From Rhodocyclaceae bacterium (GTDB lineage: Bacteria > Pseudomonadota > Gammaproteobacteria > Burkholderiales > Rhodocyclaceae), in assembly GCA_026415155.1 (NCBI GenBank), contig JAOAHQ010000002.1:1-64000 (forward strand): DNA of 64,000 nucleotides, given 5' to 3'. Below, piece after piece: positions 1-6,909 of this stretch. A program made the position numbers and the translations under genes. Below the pieces are notes generated by a model that saw only the letters and a program-made list of their open reading frames with translations, was not told where the DNA came from and did not search any database. Within the stretch, counting starts at the first letter, position 1. Each line of letters begins with the position of its first letter.

Positions 1-201
1 ATTGTCCATTGGAACGCGAGCGGCGCTCGCCGGCGAGGGCGAGGAGATGCGCGCACGGGCGACGAGTCCATAGCGGTGCCTCTGGACGAGGAGCACGGGC
101 GCGCGGATGCCGCCCGCAGCCCGAGCGCCGCCGCGTAGGGCGCTGCCATGTCGGTTTTGCCTCGTCATCCCTTGCCAGCCCGGTCTAATGGACAATCTGG
201 G
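1..201 (-). mobile_element. 206-bp MITE-like element, copy 1 (cut by window start)
   Basis: The right end reads AATGGACAATCTGGG and is the inverse of the CCCAGATTGTCCATT end seen in the other copies. The left end lacks about 5 bases because the window starts inside it. The interior is nearly identical to copies at 3188, 28450 and 34981 read in the opposite orientation. I name the strand by the orientation in which the conserved ~58-codon ORF (ALRGG...PMDN) reads. Confidence 0.85.
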
Positions 202-204
202 TTA

Positions 205-220
205 AAGCCCAATGGGGGCT
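205..220 (-). terminator. Possible terminator after the DUF2283 gene
   Basis: On the minus strand a short AGCCC / GGGCT hairpin is followed by TTTAA, 21 bases past the DUF2283 stop. The stem has only 5 bp, so this is weak. Confidence 0.3.
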
Positions 221-240
221 GTGATCTCGATTTTCTTCGC

Positions 241-441
241 TCATGCCGCCTTGACGACGAATTCCATGGCGGCGGGATTCTGCACCCGACGACTCGCGTC
301 GAGAATCTCCAAGCCCACCACATTGCCGGCACTATCGTAATCGATGATCACGCCGGGCCTGACCTCATCGGATTCTTCGACTGGGGCATCGCTGAAAACG
401 ACGCTGAGAATATCGACCTGAGAGTCATAGTCCACTTTCAT
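241..441 (-). CDS. DUF2283 family protein
   Basis: A 66-residue protein matching the DUF2283 pattern: KVDYDSQVDIL at the N-terminus, then EEVRPGVIIDYDSAG and VVGLEILDASRR. The function of the family is unknown; it is often found next to DUF4258 genes, and the pair resembles a small toxin-antitoxin module. The start chosen is the ATG that overlaps the TGA of the upstream DUF4258 gene (ATGA), which indicates translational coupling. A TTG 12 bases upstream is the alternative. No promoter of its own is seen. Confidence 0.8.
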   Translation of the reverse strand: MKVDYDSQVDILSVVFSDAPVEESDEVRPGVIIDYDSAGNVVGLEILDASRRVQNPAAMEFVVKAA

Positions 442-695
442 GGCTTGCTCCAATACTTCTCGATCTTGCTGGTTCGATAAACCGTCACGACGACCGGCGG
501 CTGATGCCAGTCTTCGACGATCAGCCGCACGAGATACGCCTTGCCTTCGGCGACCACGCGCGACAGGAACACCTTGCGCCCATTCGTGCCATGAGCGACC
601 TGCTCCGGGCTGGCGAGCGTCGCCTCAATCCATTCGAGGGGAATCTGCCGGCGCTGGGCTTCCTGGCGGGCATGATCTGTCAGCACGAAGTCCAT
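438..695 (-). CDS. DUF4258 family protein, putative toxin partner
   Basis: About 85 residues beginning MDFVLTDHARQEAQRR, with the DUF4258 hallmarks: an N-terminal DHARQ helix, a central GRKVFLSRV strand and a C-terminal VVTVYRTSKIEKYW strand. The family has a small RelE-like fold and is often paired with DUF2283. The gene overlaps the DUF2283 start by 4 bases, so the two form one transcript. The ATG at 695 was preferred; a GTG at 710 would add five residues. Toxicity is an inference from family and context only. Confidence 0.75.
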   Translation of the reverse strand: MDFVLTDHARQEAQRRQIPLEWIEATLASPEQVAHGTNGRKVFLSRVVAEGKAYLVRLIVEDWHQPPVVVTVYRTSKIEKYWSKP

Positions 696-731
696 GGGCG
701 GATTATGCACCCATCGATCGGGGTGGCCTCG

Positions 732-761
732 AACAAAGCGGCCCGGCAGACTCCGGGCCGC
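732..761 (-). terminator. Rho-independent terminator after DUF1640 gene A
   Basis: On the minus strand, a GCGGCCCGG / CCGGGCCGC 9-bp stem with a 6-base loop is followed by TTTGTT. It lies 24 bases past the stop at 786. A copy of the 24-bp dispersed repeat sits between stop and hairpin. Confidence 0.7.
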
Positions 762-783
762 CGTCTCGCTAGCGCCGAATTTC
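760..783 (-). repeat. 24-bp dispersed repeat (SDR), copy a
   Basis: It reads, on the minus strand, AAATTCGGCGCTAGC then GAGACGGC. It lies just past the stop codon of DUF1640 gene A and runs into the terminator stem. Confidence 0.7.
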
Positions 784-785
784 TG

Positions 786-1028
786 CTAGCCGAAGACCTT
801 CCAGAGCACGGCCATCGTAAAGGCGAGGTTGAAGCCGATCATCCACTGGACGAGGTTCAGGCGATCATCGCTCTTATCGACATCGCGCTTGCTGGCAAGT
901 TGCTGATCCAACGCTTCGGCAAGCGCGGCAGCCAAGGCTTCCGCTTCGGCCTTGGCCTGCGCTTCGGGTACGCCGCCAGCCTTGAGCCGCTCGGCGAACT
1001 TGAGAGTGTCAAACGCGATCGTTGCCAT
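786..1028 (-). CDS. DUF1640/CCDC90-like coiled-coil membrane protein (paralog A)
   Basis: An 80-residue protein starting MATIAFDTLKFAERLKAGG. It has an N-terminal amphipathic segment, an Ala/Glu-rich helical middle (residues ~20-50) and one C-terminal membrane segment (about QWMIGFNLAFTMAVLWKVFG). This layout matches the bacterial DUF1640 family of small coiled-coil proteins, whose role is unknown. Two paralogs lie at 1178-1405 and 53507-53758. The ATG was chosen over a TTG two codons upstream. It is flanked by its own hairpin terminator and by the terminator of the next gene, so it is probably transcribed singly. Confidence 0.75.
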   Translation of the reverse strand: MATIAFDTLKFAERLKAGGVPEAQAKAEAEALAAALAEALDQQLASKRDVDKSDDRLNLVQWMIGFNLAFTMAVLWKVFG

Positions 1029-1056
1029 GTCCAAAGCCTAGCAGAAACGCCGCCAT

Positions 1057-1086
1057 GAAACACAACGGCCCGGATTAACCGGGCCG
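1057..1086 (-). terminator. Rho-independent terminator after DUF1640 gene B
   Basis: A minus-strand CGGCCCGG / CCGGGCCG stem with a 5-base loop is followed by TTGTGTTTC. The stem and tail are almost identical to the hairpin at 1434-1463. Confidence 0.65.
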
Positions 1087-1109
1087 CCGTCTTGTCAGAG
1101 CCAACTCTT
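1086..1109 (-). repeat. 24-bp dispersed repeat, degenerate copy c
   Basis: About 19 of 24 bases match the consensus. It abuts the hairpin at 1057-1086 in the same arrangement as the copies at 760 and 1463. Confidence 0.5.
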
Positions 1110-1155
1110 GACGCTTTAGGTAATCGTGGTCTCCCGATTTTCTACCACTTTCCAT

Positions 1156-1179
1156 GCCGTTGGCCCGGCGCCGACTTTC
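1156..1179 (-). repeat. 24-bp dispersed repeat, copy b, overlapping a stop codon
   Basis: The minus strand reads TGAAAGTCGGCGCCGGGC, where TGA is the stop codon of DUF1640 gene B. The repeat therefore supplies the end of the gene. Confidence 0.7.
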
Positions 1180-1405
1180 AGAGCAATTTCACCAAGGCTG
1201 CAACAACGGCGATAGACGCGGCCATCATCGTTCCCAGGCGCAGGGTCAAACGCAGTTCCAGGCGTTCGAGATCGTCTTTGGTCGCTAGGCGGTCGTCAAT
1301 CAAGCGTGCCTGTTCCTCGGCCAAAATCTCGGCCTGCCGCAACGGCATGCCGGCCTCGGTGAGTTGCTTGACGAATTTGTGGGTATCGAAAGTAATCGTG
1401 GCCAT
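1178..1405 (-). CDS. DUF1640/CCDC90-like coiled-coil membrane protein (paralog B)
   Basis: A 75-residue protein starting MATITFDTHKFVKQLTEAG, clearly paralogous to the gene at 786-1028 (shared MATIxFDTxKF start). A helical middle (residues ~18-55) leads to a C-terminal membrane segment (GTMMAASIAVVAALVKLL). The stop TGA is the first part of a dispersed-repeat copy. It lies between two nearly identical terminator/repeat units (1054-1140 and 1431-1526), which suggests the gene arose by a local duplication. No strong ribosome site is seen directly upstream of the ATG. Confidence 0.75.
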   Translation of the reverse strand: MATITFDTHKFVKQLTEAGMPLRQAEILAEEQARLIDDRLATKDDLERLELRLTLRLGTMMAASIAVVAALVKLL

Positions 1406-1433
1406 GCGCCTAGATTATCAGATCGAACCTCCT

Positions 1434-1463
1434 GAAACACAACGGCCCGGGGCGACCGGGCCG
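1434..1463 (-). terminator. Rho-independent terminator after the pilin gene
   Basis: A minus-strand CGGCCCGG / CCGGGCCG stem with a 5-base loop is followed by TTGTGTTTC, downstream of the pilin stop at 1531. Confidence 0.65.
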
Positions 1464-1486
1464 CCGTCTCGCCAGCGCCGACTTTT
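1463..1486 (-). repeat. 24-bp dispersed repeat, copy d
   Basis: The minus strand reads AAAAGTCGGCGCTGGC then GAGACGGC, running directly into the terminator stem at 1434-1463. Confidence 0.8.
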
Positions 1487-1530
1487 GACGCTTACGGTAA
1501 TCGTGGTCTGACCTCGATTTCCGTAGCCCA

Positions 1531-1932
1531 TCAATAACAGGTAATCACAGCGTTCGCTGTTCCGCCCTTGGTCTCGGTCACAGTGCAGCTTACGGTTGTA
1601 CCGGCAGACGCACACTCGCCAGAACCGGATAAAGTCATGTTCGCCGGTTTGCCGCCTTGAAGCATATCCCAAAAGCTACCCGTATCCGTGTCAGTACACT
1701 TCTTGCCGATGATGGTGGCAGGGGTAACGGTTTTGCCAGCAGTCTTTGCAGCGTAATTGAGCGCGGATGCGGAAGCGAGGCCGCCCGCTACCCCTGCTGC
1801 TGCTGCACTGGAAGCATCACTGGAAAAATCGATGAACCTCGGCAACGCCGTCGCCGCCAGAATGCCGAGGATGACGATGACGACGATGAGTTCGATGAGG
1901 GTGAAACCGGTTTGAGTGCGGGTGCGGGCCAT
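1531..1932 (-). CDS. Type IV (MSHA-like) pilin
   Basis: A 133-residue prepilin. The leader MARTRTQTG is followed by FTLIELIVVIVILGILAATALPRF; the Gly before Phe is the prepilin peptidase site and Glu+5 is present. The hydrophobic helix continues into an Ala-rich stretch as in MshA-type pilins. Two C-terminal cysteine pairs are possible (KKCTD, SGECAS, VSCTV, ITCY). A strong AGGAGG site lies 5-8 bases before the ATG. It is co-directional with a second pilin-like gene and with mshG/mshE-like genes upstream, so it is probably a major or minor pilin of that system. Confidence 0.85.
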   Translation of the reverse strand: MARTRTQTGFTLIELIVVIVILGILAATALPRFIDFSSDASSAAAAGVAGGLASASALNYAAKTAGKTVTPATIIGKKCTDTDTGSFWDMLQGGKPANMTLSGSGECASAGTTVSCTVTETKGGTANAVITCY

Positions 1933-1988
1933 GGCGGTGCCTCCTGAAAAAAAGTTGGACGAAAGTTTAAGGCGTTTACGGCGCGGGC

Positions 1989-2522
1989 TCAACAACCTGT
2001 AGTGACGACGCTGATCACGGGCGCGACGATCATGCCGCCGGAAAGCGTAGCTGGCTGGTAGGTGATGCGGCAGCCAGGCGGCGTGCCGCCGACGAGATCG
2101 AAGCAGCGCGCCCCTTCCGGGCAGCCGGGGCCATCGACGGTGAGGCCGTCGGCGGCGAGGTTCAGATCCGCGGCGGCGTCGATGCCGGCGGCCGAGGCGG
2201 CCGGAAAGCGGTTGACGATCTCGACCACATGGCCGTCCATGAGCACGCGCGGCGGCGTGGCCTGGCAGTTGTCGGCGGGGAGGCTCGCGGGGGCGGCGAT
2301 GAGGTCGAGCTCGCAGCGCGCGCGGGCGAGCGCCGCCGCGGTCTTGAGCGCGCCGTGCAGGGCGTGCGCCTTGGCAATGCGCGCCTCGCGCTGCGTTTCG
2401 ATGAGGCGTGGCAGGGCGACGGCGGCGAGGATGGAGATGATGGCGATGACGACGACGAGCTCGAGCAGGGTGAAGCCACCGTGTGAATGAGGTGGCGAGT
2501 GCATGGCAGAAAACCGTTTCAT
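1989..2522 (-). CDS. Type IV pilin-like / pseudopilin protein
   Basis: A prepilin of about 177 residues with a leader ending HSHGG before FTLLELVVVIAIISILAAVALPRL. The C-terminal part holds several cysteines (ARCELD, NCQAT, GPGCPEGARC, PGCRI, TTGC) suited to disulfides. Two starts are possible, ATG at 2522 (MKRFSAMHS) or ATG at 2504; the first has AGG just upstream. The reading frame stays open upstream into a truncated HEPN-like gene, so a naive call would fuse the two. It belongs with the pilin at 1531 and the mshG/mshE-like genes. Confidence 0.8.
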   Translation of the reverse strand: MKRFSAMHSPPHSHGGFTLLELVVVIAIISILAAVALPRLIETQREARIAKAHALHGALKTAAALARARCELDLIAAPASLPADNCQATPPRVLMDGHVVEIVNRFPAASAAGIDAAADLNLAADGLTVDGPGCPEGARCFDLVGGTPPGCRITYQPATLSGGMIVAPVISVVTTGC

Positions 2523-2542
2523 CCTGAAAGCCCCAGTTTTCA

Positions 2543-2579
2543 CTACCAAGACACCCAGAACACCAAGGGGTACCAAGAG
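2543..2579. repeat. Degenerate ACCAAG/ACACC short tandem repeat
   Basis: ACCAAG occurs three times in 37 bases (ACCAAGACACC, ACACCAAG, TACCAAG). It sits exactly where the HEPN-like reading frame loses similarity, between the MNT gene and the pseudopilin. Confidence 0.55.
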
Positions 2580-2648
2580 CAGGTCGAGCACCTGGCAGCG
2601 CACGCGGACGCGGCGGAAATAATCGCGGGCGAGTTCGTCGGTGGTCAT
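2574..2648 (-). pseudogene. Truncated HEPN-domain gene (5' remnant)
   Basis: Four bases after the stop of the MNT nucleotidyltransferase gene, an ATG opens a frame reading MTTDELARDYFRRVRV RCQVLDLLL in two parts. This looks like the first helix of HEPN proteins that pair with MNT nucleotidyltransferases. Similarity stops after about 25 codons at the ACCAAG repeat and the frame then runs on into the pseudopilin leader. The usual ~100 HEPN residues, including the RxxxxH motif, are missing. The assignment rests on a short match plus the diagnostic gene order. Confidence 0.5.
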
Positions 2649-2651
2649 CGT

Positions 2652-3167
2652 CTAGAGCGGAATCGGCTCGCCGGGTTTCGCGGCGGGCTTGAGGAGCCAG
2701 TAGGGGGCGCCATGGATCGTGCGCCGCTCGGCGCCCTGCGCTTCGAGACGCATGGCTAGCCGCGCGAAGTAGTCGCGCGCGATGCCTGCGGGGTCGTAGA
2801 GAAAGCGCCCTTCGGCCGGGATGTCGAGGAAGGCGAAGCTGCCGGCCTCGAGTTCTTCCGGCGTGCGGATGAGCGGCGAGAATTCGGCAAAGACCCCCTG
2901 GGCGCGGGCTTCGCGCTGCAAAGGCGCGAGGGCAGCCTCCACGGCTTCGAACTCGATGATGCGCGCGAGGCGCTGCGGCGGCAGCGGGGCGGCGATCAGC
3001 AAGAGATCGATGTCGGAGTCGGGCCGCTGGGTGCCGCGCGCCACAGAACCGAAGAGCACCAGCGCCTTCAAACGCTCGCCATAGACTTGCTGTGCCGCCG
3101 CGGGCAGGGCGGCAACGATGCGCTCATAGGCGGACTTCCAGTCGGGGGCGGGCGGCGGGAATGTCAT
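2652..3167 (-). CDS. MNT-type nucleotidyltransferase (HEPN partner)
   Basis: About 171 residues. The nucleotidyltransferase core motif is visible as LVLFGSVARGTQRPDSDIDLLL (two parts: GSVARG and DSDIDLL), with the two metal-binding aspartates. Such MNT proteins act as antitoxins that modify HEPN toxins. Here the adjacent HEPN gene is only a fragment, so the antitoxin is an orphan. The ATG at 3167 is preceded by AAGGTG six bases upstream; a GTG at 3176 is the alternative. It lies between the mshG-like gene and the pilin genes, an intrusion into a pilus cluster. Confidence 0.8.
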   Translation of the reverse strand: MTFPPPAPDWKSAYERIVAALPAAAQQVYGERLKALVLFGSVARGTQRPDSDIDLLLIAAPLPPQRLARIIEFEAVEAALAPLQREARAQGVFAEFSPLIRTPEELEAGSFAFLDIPAEGRFLYDPAGIARDYFARLAMRLEAQGAERRTIHGAPYWLLKPAAKPGEPIPL

Positions 3168-3187
3168 GCGGTGCACCTTAGCATCAT

Positions 3188-3393
3188 CCCAGATTGTCCA
3201 TTAGACCGGGCAGGCCATCCATGAGGAAGCTCAACGACATTCGCACTGCCCTACGCGGCGGCGCTCGGGCTGCGGGCGGTATCTACGCGCCCGTGCTCCT
3301 CGTCCAGAGGCACCGCTATGGACTCGTCGCCCGTGCGCGCATCTCCTCGCCCTCGCCGGCGAGCGCCGCTCGCGTTCCAATGGGCAATCTGGG
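3188..3393 (+). mobile_element. 206-bp MITE-like element, copy 2
   Basis: Bounded by CCCAGATTGTCCATT and its near-inverse AATGGGCAATCTGGG, with one mismatch in the right end. A 5-bp target duplication ATCAT flanks it (3183-3187 and 3394-3398). The right duplication contains the TGA stop of the mshG-like gene, so insertion occurred exactly at the gene end. The interior carries the conserved ALRGG...PMGNLG frame. Confidence 0.9.
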
Positions 3394-3394
3394 A

Positions 3395-4639
3395 TCATTT
3401 CTTCACCGCCACCTTGCCCAAGTCCCACAGCGGCAGGAAGATGCCGAGCGCGAGGATGAGCACCATCGCGCCCAAGAGCACGATGAGGATCGGCTCGATC
3501 TGCTGCGCAAGGGTCTTCAATTCGTATTCGACCTCGCTTTGATACATGCCGGAGATTTCCTCCATCATCTCGTCGAGCGAGCCGGATTCTTCGCCTACCG
3601 CGATCATCTGCAGCACGACGGGGGTAAACACGCCCGTGGCGATCGCGGCGCGCAAGACCGAGTCGCCGCGCTCGACCTGGTCGCGCATGCGGTTTACTTC
3701 GGCGGCGATGTAGTCGTTGTCGACCGTCTGCGCGACGGTGGCGAGCGCCTGGATGATCGGCACGCCCGAGCGGCCGGCGAGCGCGAAGCTTCTCGCGAAG
3801 CGGGCTAGCGTTGCCTTTCTGACGATCTTGCCGGCGATCGGGATGCTGAGCTTCAATTTGTCCCAGAGATACTTGCCGCGCCGCGTCTTCGTCCAGGCGC
3901 GAAAGCCGAAGGCCGCGGCCGCGAGGCCGCCGATGAGGGCCGGCCACCAGGCGACCATGAAGTCGGAAAAGCCGATCAAGAGACGCGTCATGAAGGGCAG
4001 CTCGGCGCCGAAGCCGGCGAAGACCTTGGCGAAGGCGGGGATGACCCAGAGGTTGACGACGAAGAGCGCCACGGCCATCGCGAGGATGACGAACATCGGA
4101 TAGCGCAGCGCCGATTTCACCTGCTCGCGCATGAAGCGCTCGAATTCCAGATGGTCGAAGAGGCGCAAAAAGACCTCTTCGAGCCGGCCAGTCATCTCGC
4201 CGACGCGCACCATGGCGAGATAAAAAGGCGTGAAGACGCGCGGATGGCGCGCGAGCGACATCGAAAGCTCCCGGCCCGAATCGAGGCTTTCGCGGATTGA
4301 GGCGAGCACGGCCTTCATCGCCGGGTTGGCGCTCGATTCTTGAAGGCCGGCGAGCGCGCGCATGATCGGCACGCCGGCCTTCAAGAGCGTGTAGAGCTGG
4401 CGCGTGAAGAGCAGCACATCGACATGCTCGATCTTGGGGCCGAATAGGCTCGCTAGCGCGGTGGGACTGCCCGCCGCCGCTTTCTGCTTGAGGGCGGCAG
4501 TGGGCGCGGGCTTGATCTCGAGCGGCGTAATACCGCTGCCGAACAAGAGATCGGCAATGGCGCCGGGGCTAGCGCCCTCGAGCACGCCGCTGACTACTTC
4601 TCCGGCGCCGTTGCGGCCGCGATAGCTGAAGGCAGGCAT
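3395..4639 (-). CDS. Pilus/type II secretion inner-membrane platform protein (MshG/GspF/PilC family)
   Basis: A 414-residue protein with the usual family length and two GspF domains. The N-terminus MPAFSYRGRNGAGEVVSG is typical. The first domain is around residues 70-190 (FTRQLYTLLKAGVPIMRAL) with a membrane segment after it (YPMFVILAMAVALFVVNLWVIPAF). The second domain follows with RSFALAGRSGVPIIQAL and ends in a hydrophobic helix (IEPILIVLLGAMVLILALGI). It anchors the assembly ATPase and is encoded 14 bases after that gene. Sequence cannot distinguish MSHA pili from type II secretion, but mshM/mshL at 61-64 kb favour MSHA. Confidence 0.9.
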   Translation of the reverse strand: MPAFSYRGRNGAGEVVSGVLEGASPGAIADLLFGSGITPLEIKPAPTAALKQKAAAGSPTALASLFGPKIEHVDVLLFTRQLYTLLKAGVPIMRALAGLQESSANPAMKAVLASIRESLDSGRELSMSLARHPRVFTPFYLAMVRVGEMTGRLEEVFLRLFDHLEFERFMREQVKSALRYPMFVILAMAVALFVVNLWVIPAFAKVFAGFGAELPFMTRLLIGFSDFMVAWWPALIGGLAAAAFGFRAWTKTRRGKYLWDKLKLSIPIAGKIVRKATLARFARSFALAGRSGVPIIQALATVAQTVDNDYIAAEVNRMRDQVERGDSVLRAAIATGVFTPVVLQMIAVGEESGSLDEMMEEISGMYQSEVEYELKTLAQQIEPILIVLLGAMVLILALGIFLPLWDLGKVAVKK

Positions 4640-4653
4640 CGGCTAGCCGCTCC

Positions 4654-6360
4654 TCATTCGTCGAGCTGGGTTGAGACGCGCATCGCTTCCTCGATCGTCG
4701 TGCGGCCATTCACGACGAGCCGCACGGCGTCGCGCCGCAGCGTGTGTCCCGCCATCTGCTGACGGCCGATGCGCATGAATTCGGTGGGATCGCCGTGGTT
4801 GGCGGCCTCCACCAGCGCATTGGTCATCTCGAGGAACTCATAGACCGCCTGACGGCCTTGGTAGCCGGTGTTGGCGCAGTGTGCGCAGCCGCGCCCCTTG
4901 GCGTATTTGAACTGGTCGATGCGCTCGCCGAGCTCGTATTTGAGCCATTCGCGCTCGAAAGGCTCGGGCTGGTAGGGTTCGCTGCAGTTGGGGCAGATGA
5001 CGCGCACGAGCCGCTGGGCGAGCACGAGCTGGATCGAGAGCGCCACCATGTAACGCGGCACGCCCATGTCGAGGAGCCGAATCGGCGTCGAGAGCGCATC
5101 GTTGGTGTGCAGCGTCGAGAGCACCAGGTGGCCGGTCATCGCCGCGCGCATGCCAATCTCGGCGGTCTCCTGGTCGCGCATCTCGCCGACCAGGATGATG
5201 TCCGGGTCCTGACGCAGCGCGGTGCGCAAGACGCGCGCGAAGGTAAGGTCGATCTTCTCATGCACCTGCACCTGGTTCAAGCCCGGCAGGCGGTATTCGA
5301 CCGGGTCTTCGACGGTGATGATCTTGACATCCGGCTTGTTGAGCTCGTTCAAGGCCGCATAAAGCGTCGTCGTCTTGCCGGAGCCAGTCGGCCCCGTGAC
5401 GAGCACGATGCCGGAGGGACGCGCGATCGCGTGGCGGAAGCGCTCGAGAACGCGCGGCGGCATGGCGAGCTTGTCGAGCTGCAACAGGCCCGTGTTCTGG
5501 GCGAGCAGGCGCATCACGACGGATTCGCCATACTGGGTCGGCATCGTGGAAATGCGCACGTCGACCGAGTTGCCGCGCAGCTTGATGTTGAAGCGGCCGT
5601 CCTGCGGCAGCCGTTTTTCCGAGATGTCGAGGCCGGACATGAGCTTTAGGCGCAGCACGAGCGCCGTGGCGATCTTGGCGTCGGCCTCGGTCTGGATGTG
5701 CAGTGCGCCGTCGATGCGAAAGCGGATGACGAGCGATTTTTCCTGCGGCTCGATGTGGATGTCCGAGGCGCGCGTCTTGACGGCTTCCTCGAAGACGGTC
5801 TGCAGGAGCTTGACGACCGGCGCATCCTCGGCGCCCGGCGTGATGCCCAAGAGGGCGCCGAATTCGAGCGGGATGTCGCCCATCTCCTGCGTGAGGTCCT
5901 TGGCGAGGCTCGAAATCTCCTCGGTGCGGCGATAGACGCGGTCCAGGAGCGGCAAAAGCTGCCCTTCGGCAACGACGGCGAGATCGATGTCGCGCTTGAC
6001 GATGCGGGCGATCTCGTCGAAGGCGGCGAGATCGGTCGGGTCGGACATGCCGACGCGCAACAGGCCGTTCTTTTCATCGATGACGAGGGCGCGGAAGCGC
6101 CGCGCCTGCGCCTCGGGCAAGAGCTTGACGAGCTCGGGCTTGGGTTGGAAGACCTTGAGGTCGATGTATTCGGCGCCGAGCTGGCGGGCGAGCGCCCGCG
6201 CGATGCCCTCCTCGGTGGCATAGCCCGCCTCGACGAGCACACGGCCGAGCTTGCGGCCGCTCTTCTTCTGCTCTTCCAGGGCGATCTTGAGCTGTTCTTC
6301 GGTGATGACGTCCTGCTGCACGAGCAGGTCGCCCAAGCGTATCTTTTCCGGTCTGGCCAT
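4654..6360 (-). CDS. Pilus assembly ATPase, MshE/GspE/PilB family
   Basis: A 568-residue secretion ATPase powering pilin polymerisation. The N-terminus contains MshEN-type repeats (RLGDLLVQQDVITEEQL, then LGRVLVEAGYATEEGIA), a module known to bind c-di-GMP in MshE. Walker A GPTGSGKTTT lies near residue 322, followed by an Asp box and the His-box region TGHLVLSTLHTNDA. A zinc-binding tetracysteine is visible (CPNC ... CAHC). It is first in a minus-strand run with the mshG-like gene. A degenerate GGDEF protein is encoded nearby, so c-di-GMP control is plausible but unproven. Confidence 0.92.
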   Translation of the reverse strand: MARPEKIRLGDLLVQQDVITEEQLKIALEEQKKSGRKLGRVLVEAGYATEEGIARALARQLGAEYIDLKVFQPKPELVKLLPEAQARRFRALVIDEKNGLLRVGMSDPTDLAAFDEIARIVKRDIDLAVVAEGQLLPLLDRVYRRTEEISSLAKDLTQEMGDIPLEFGALLGITPGAEDAPVVKLLQTVFEEAVKTRASDIHIEPQEKSLVIRFRIDGALHIQTEADAKIATALVLRLKLMSGLDISEKRLPQDGRFNIKLRGNSVDVRISTMPTQYGESVVMRLLAQNTGLLQLDKLAMPPRVLERFRHAIARPSGIVLVTGPTGSGKTTTLYAALNELNKPDVKIITVEDPVEYRLPGLNQVQVHEKIDLTFARVLRTALRQDPDIILVGEMRDQETAEIGMRAAMTGHLVLSTLHTNDALSTPIRLLDMGVPRYMVALSIQLVLAQRLVRVICPNCSEPYQPEPFEREWLKYELGERIDQFKYAKGRGCAHCANTGYQGRQAVYEFLEMTNALVEAANHGDPTEFMRIGRQQMAGHTLRRDAVRLVVNGRTTIEEAMRVSTQLDE

Positions 6361-6420
6361 GAAGCGTCGGGGGTTCGACTTTGGTTAAATCATGCAAAAC
6401 CCTACCATGCCACAGCCCCG

Positions 6421-6885
6421 ATGTTCCAGATCGTGCTATTTCAACCGGAAATCCCGCCCAATACCGGCAATGTGATCCGGCTTGCTGCCAATACGGGCTG
6501 CCGGCTCCATCTCGTCGAACCGCTCGGCTTCGATGTCTCGCACGCCGCCTTGCGCCGCGCCGGGCTCGATTACCACGAGTTCGTCACGCTGCGCGTGCAT
6601 GCCGACTGGGCCGCCTGCCTTGCCGCGCTTGGCAGCGTGCGCCTCTTCGCCTTCAGTACCAAGGGCACGACGCGCTTCGATCAGGTGGCTTTCGCGCCCA
6701 ACGATGCCTTCGTCTTCGGCCCCGAGTCGCGCGGCCTGCCGGCGGAATTGCTCGAAACCTTTCCGCCCGAGCGCCGCCTGCGCCTGCCGATGATGCCGGG
6801 CAACCGCAGCCTCAATCTTTCCAACGCCGTCGCCGTCGCGGTGTTCGAGGCCTGGCGGCAGCAGGGTTTTGCCGGCAGCCTGTGA
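6421..6885 (+). CDS. trmL: tRNA (cytidine/uridine-2'-O-)-methyltransferase TrmL
   Basis: A 154-residue SPOUT-class enzyme that methylates the wobble ribose of tRNA-Leu. Motifs: MFQIVLFQPEIPPNTGNVIRLAANTG at the start (PEIPPNTGN is diagnostic), FGPESRGLP and PMMPGNRSLNLSNAVAV forming the trefoil-knot SAM site. Length is as expected. The gene is divergent from the pilus ATPase (about 60 bp between starts). Its TGA stop is the first part of a 24-bp dispersed repeat. Confidence 0.95.
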   Translation: MFQIVLFQPEIPPNTGNVIRLAANTGCRLHLVEPLGFDVSHAALRRAGLDYHEFVTLRVHADWAACLAALGSVRLFAFSTKGTTRFDQVAFAPNDAFVFGPESRGLPAELLETFPPERRLRLPMMPGNRSLNLSNAVAVAVFEAWRQQGFAGSL

Positions 6886-6907
6886 AAGTCGGCGCTGGCG
6901 GGACGGC
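6884..6907 (+). repeat. 24-bp dispersed repeat, copy e, at trmL stop
   Basis: TGAAAGTCGGCGCTGGC, then GGGACGGC, where TGA is the trmL stop. It fills almost the whole gap between the convergent trmL and gpsA ends. Confidence 0.9.
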
Positions 6908-6909
6908 CC

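Noticed and set aside
4744-5649. 301-codon open frame opposite the pilus ATPase gene
   Set aside because: It is the antisense shadow of a high-GC gene with full secretion-ATPase motifs on the minus strand; the translated product is His/Arg/Leu-rich without recognisable domains.
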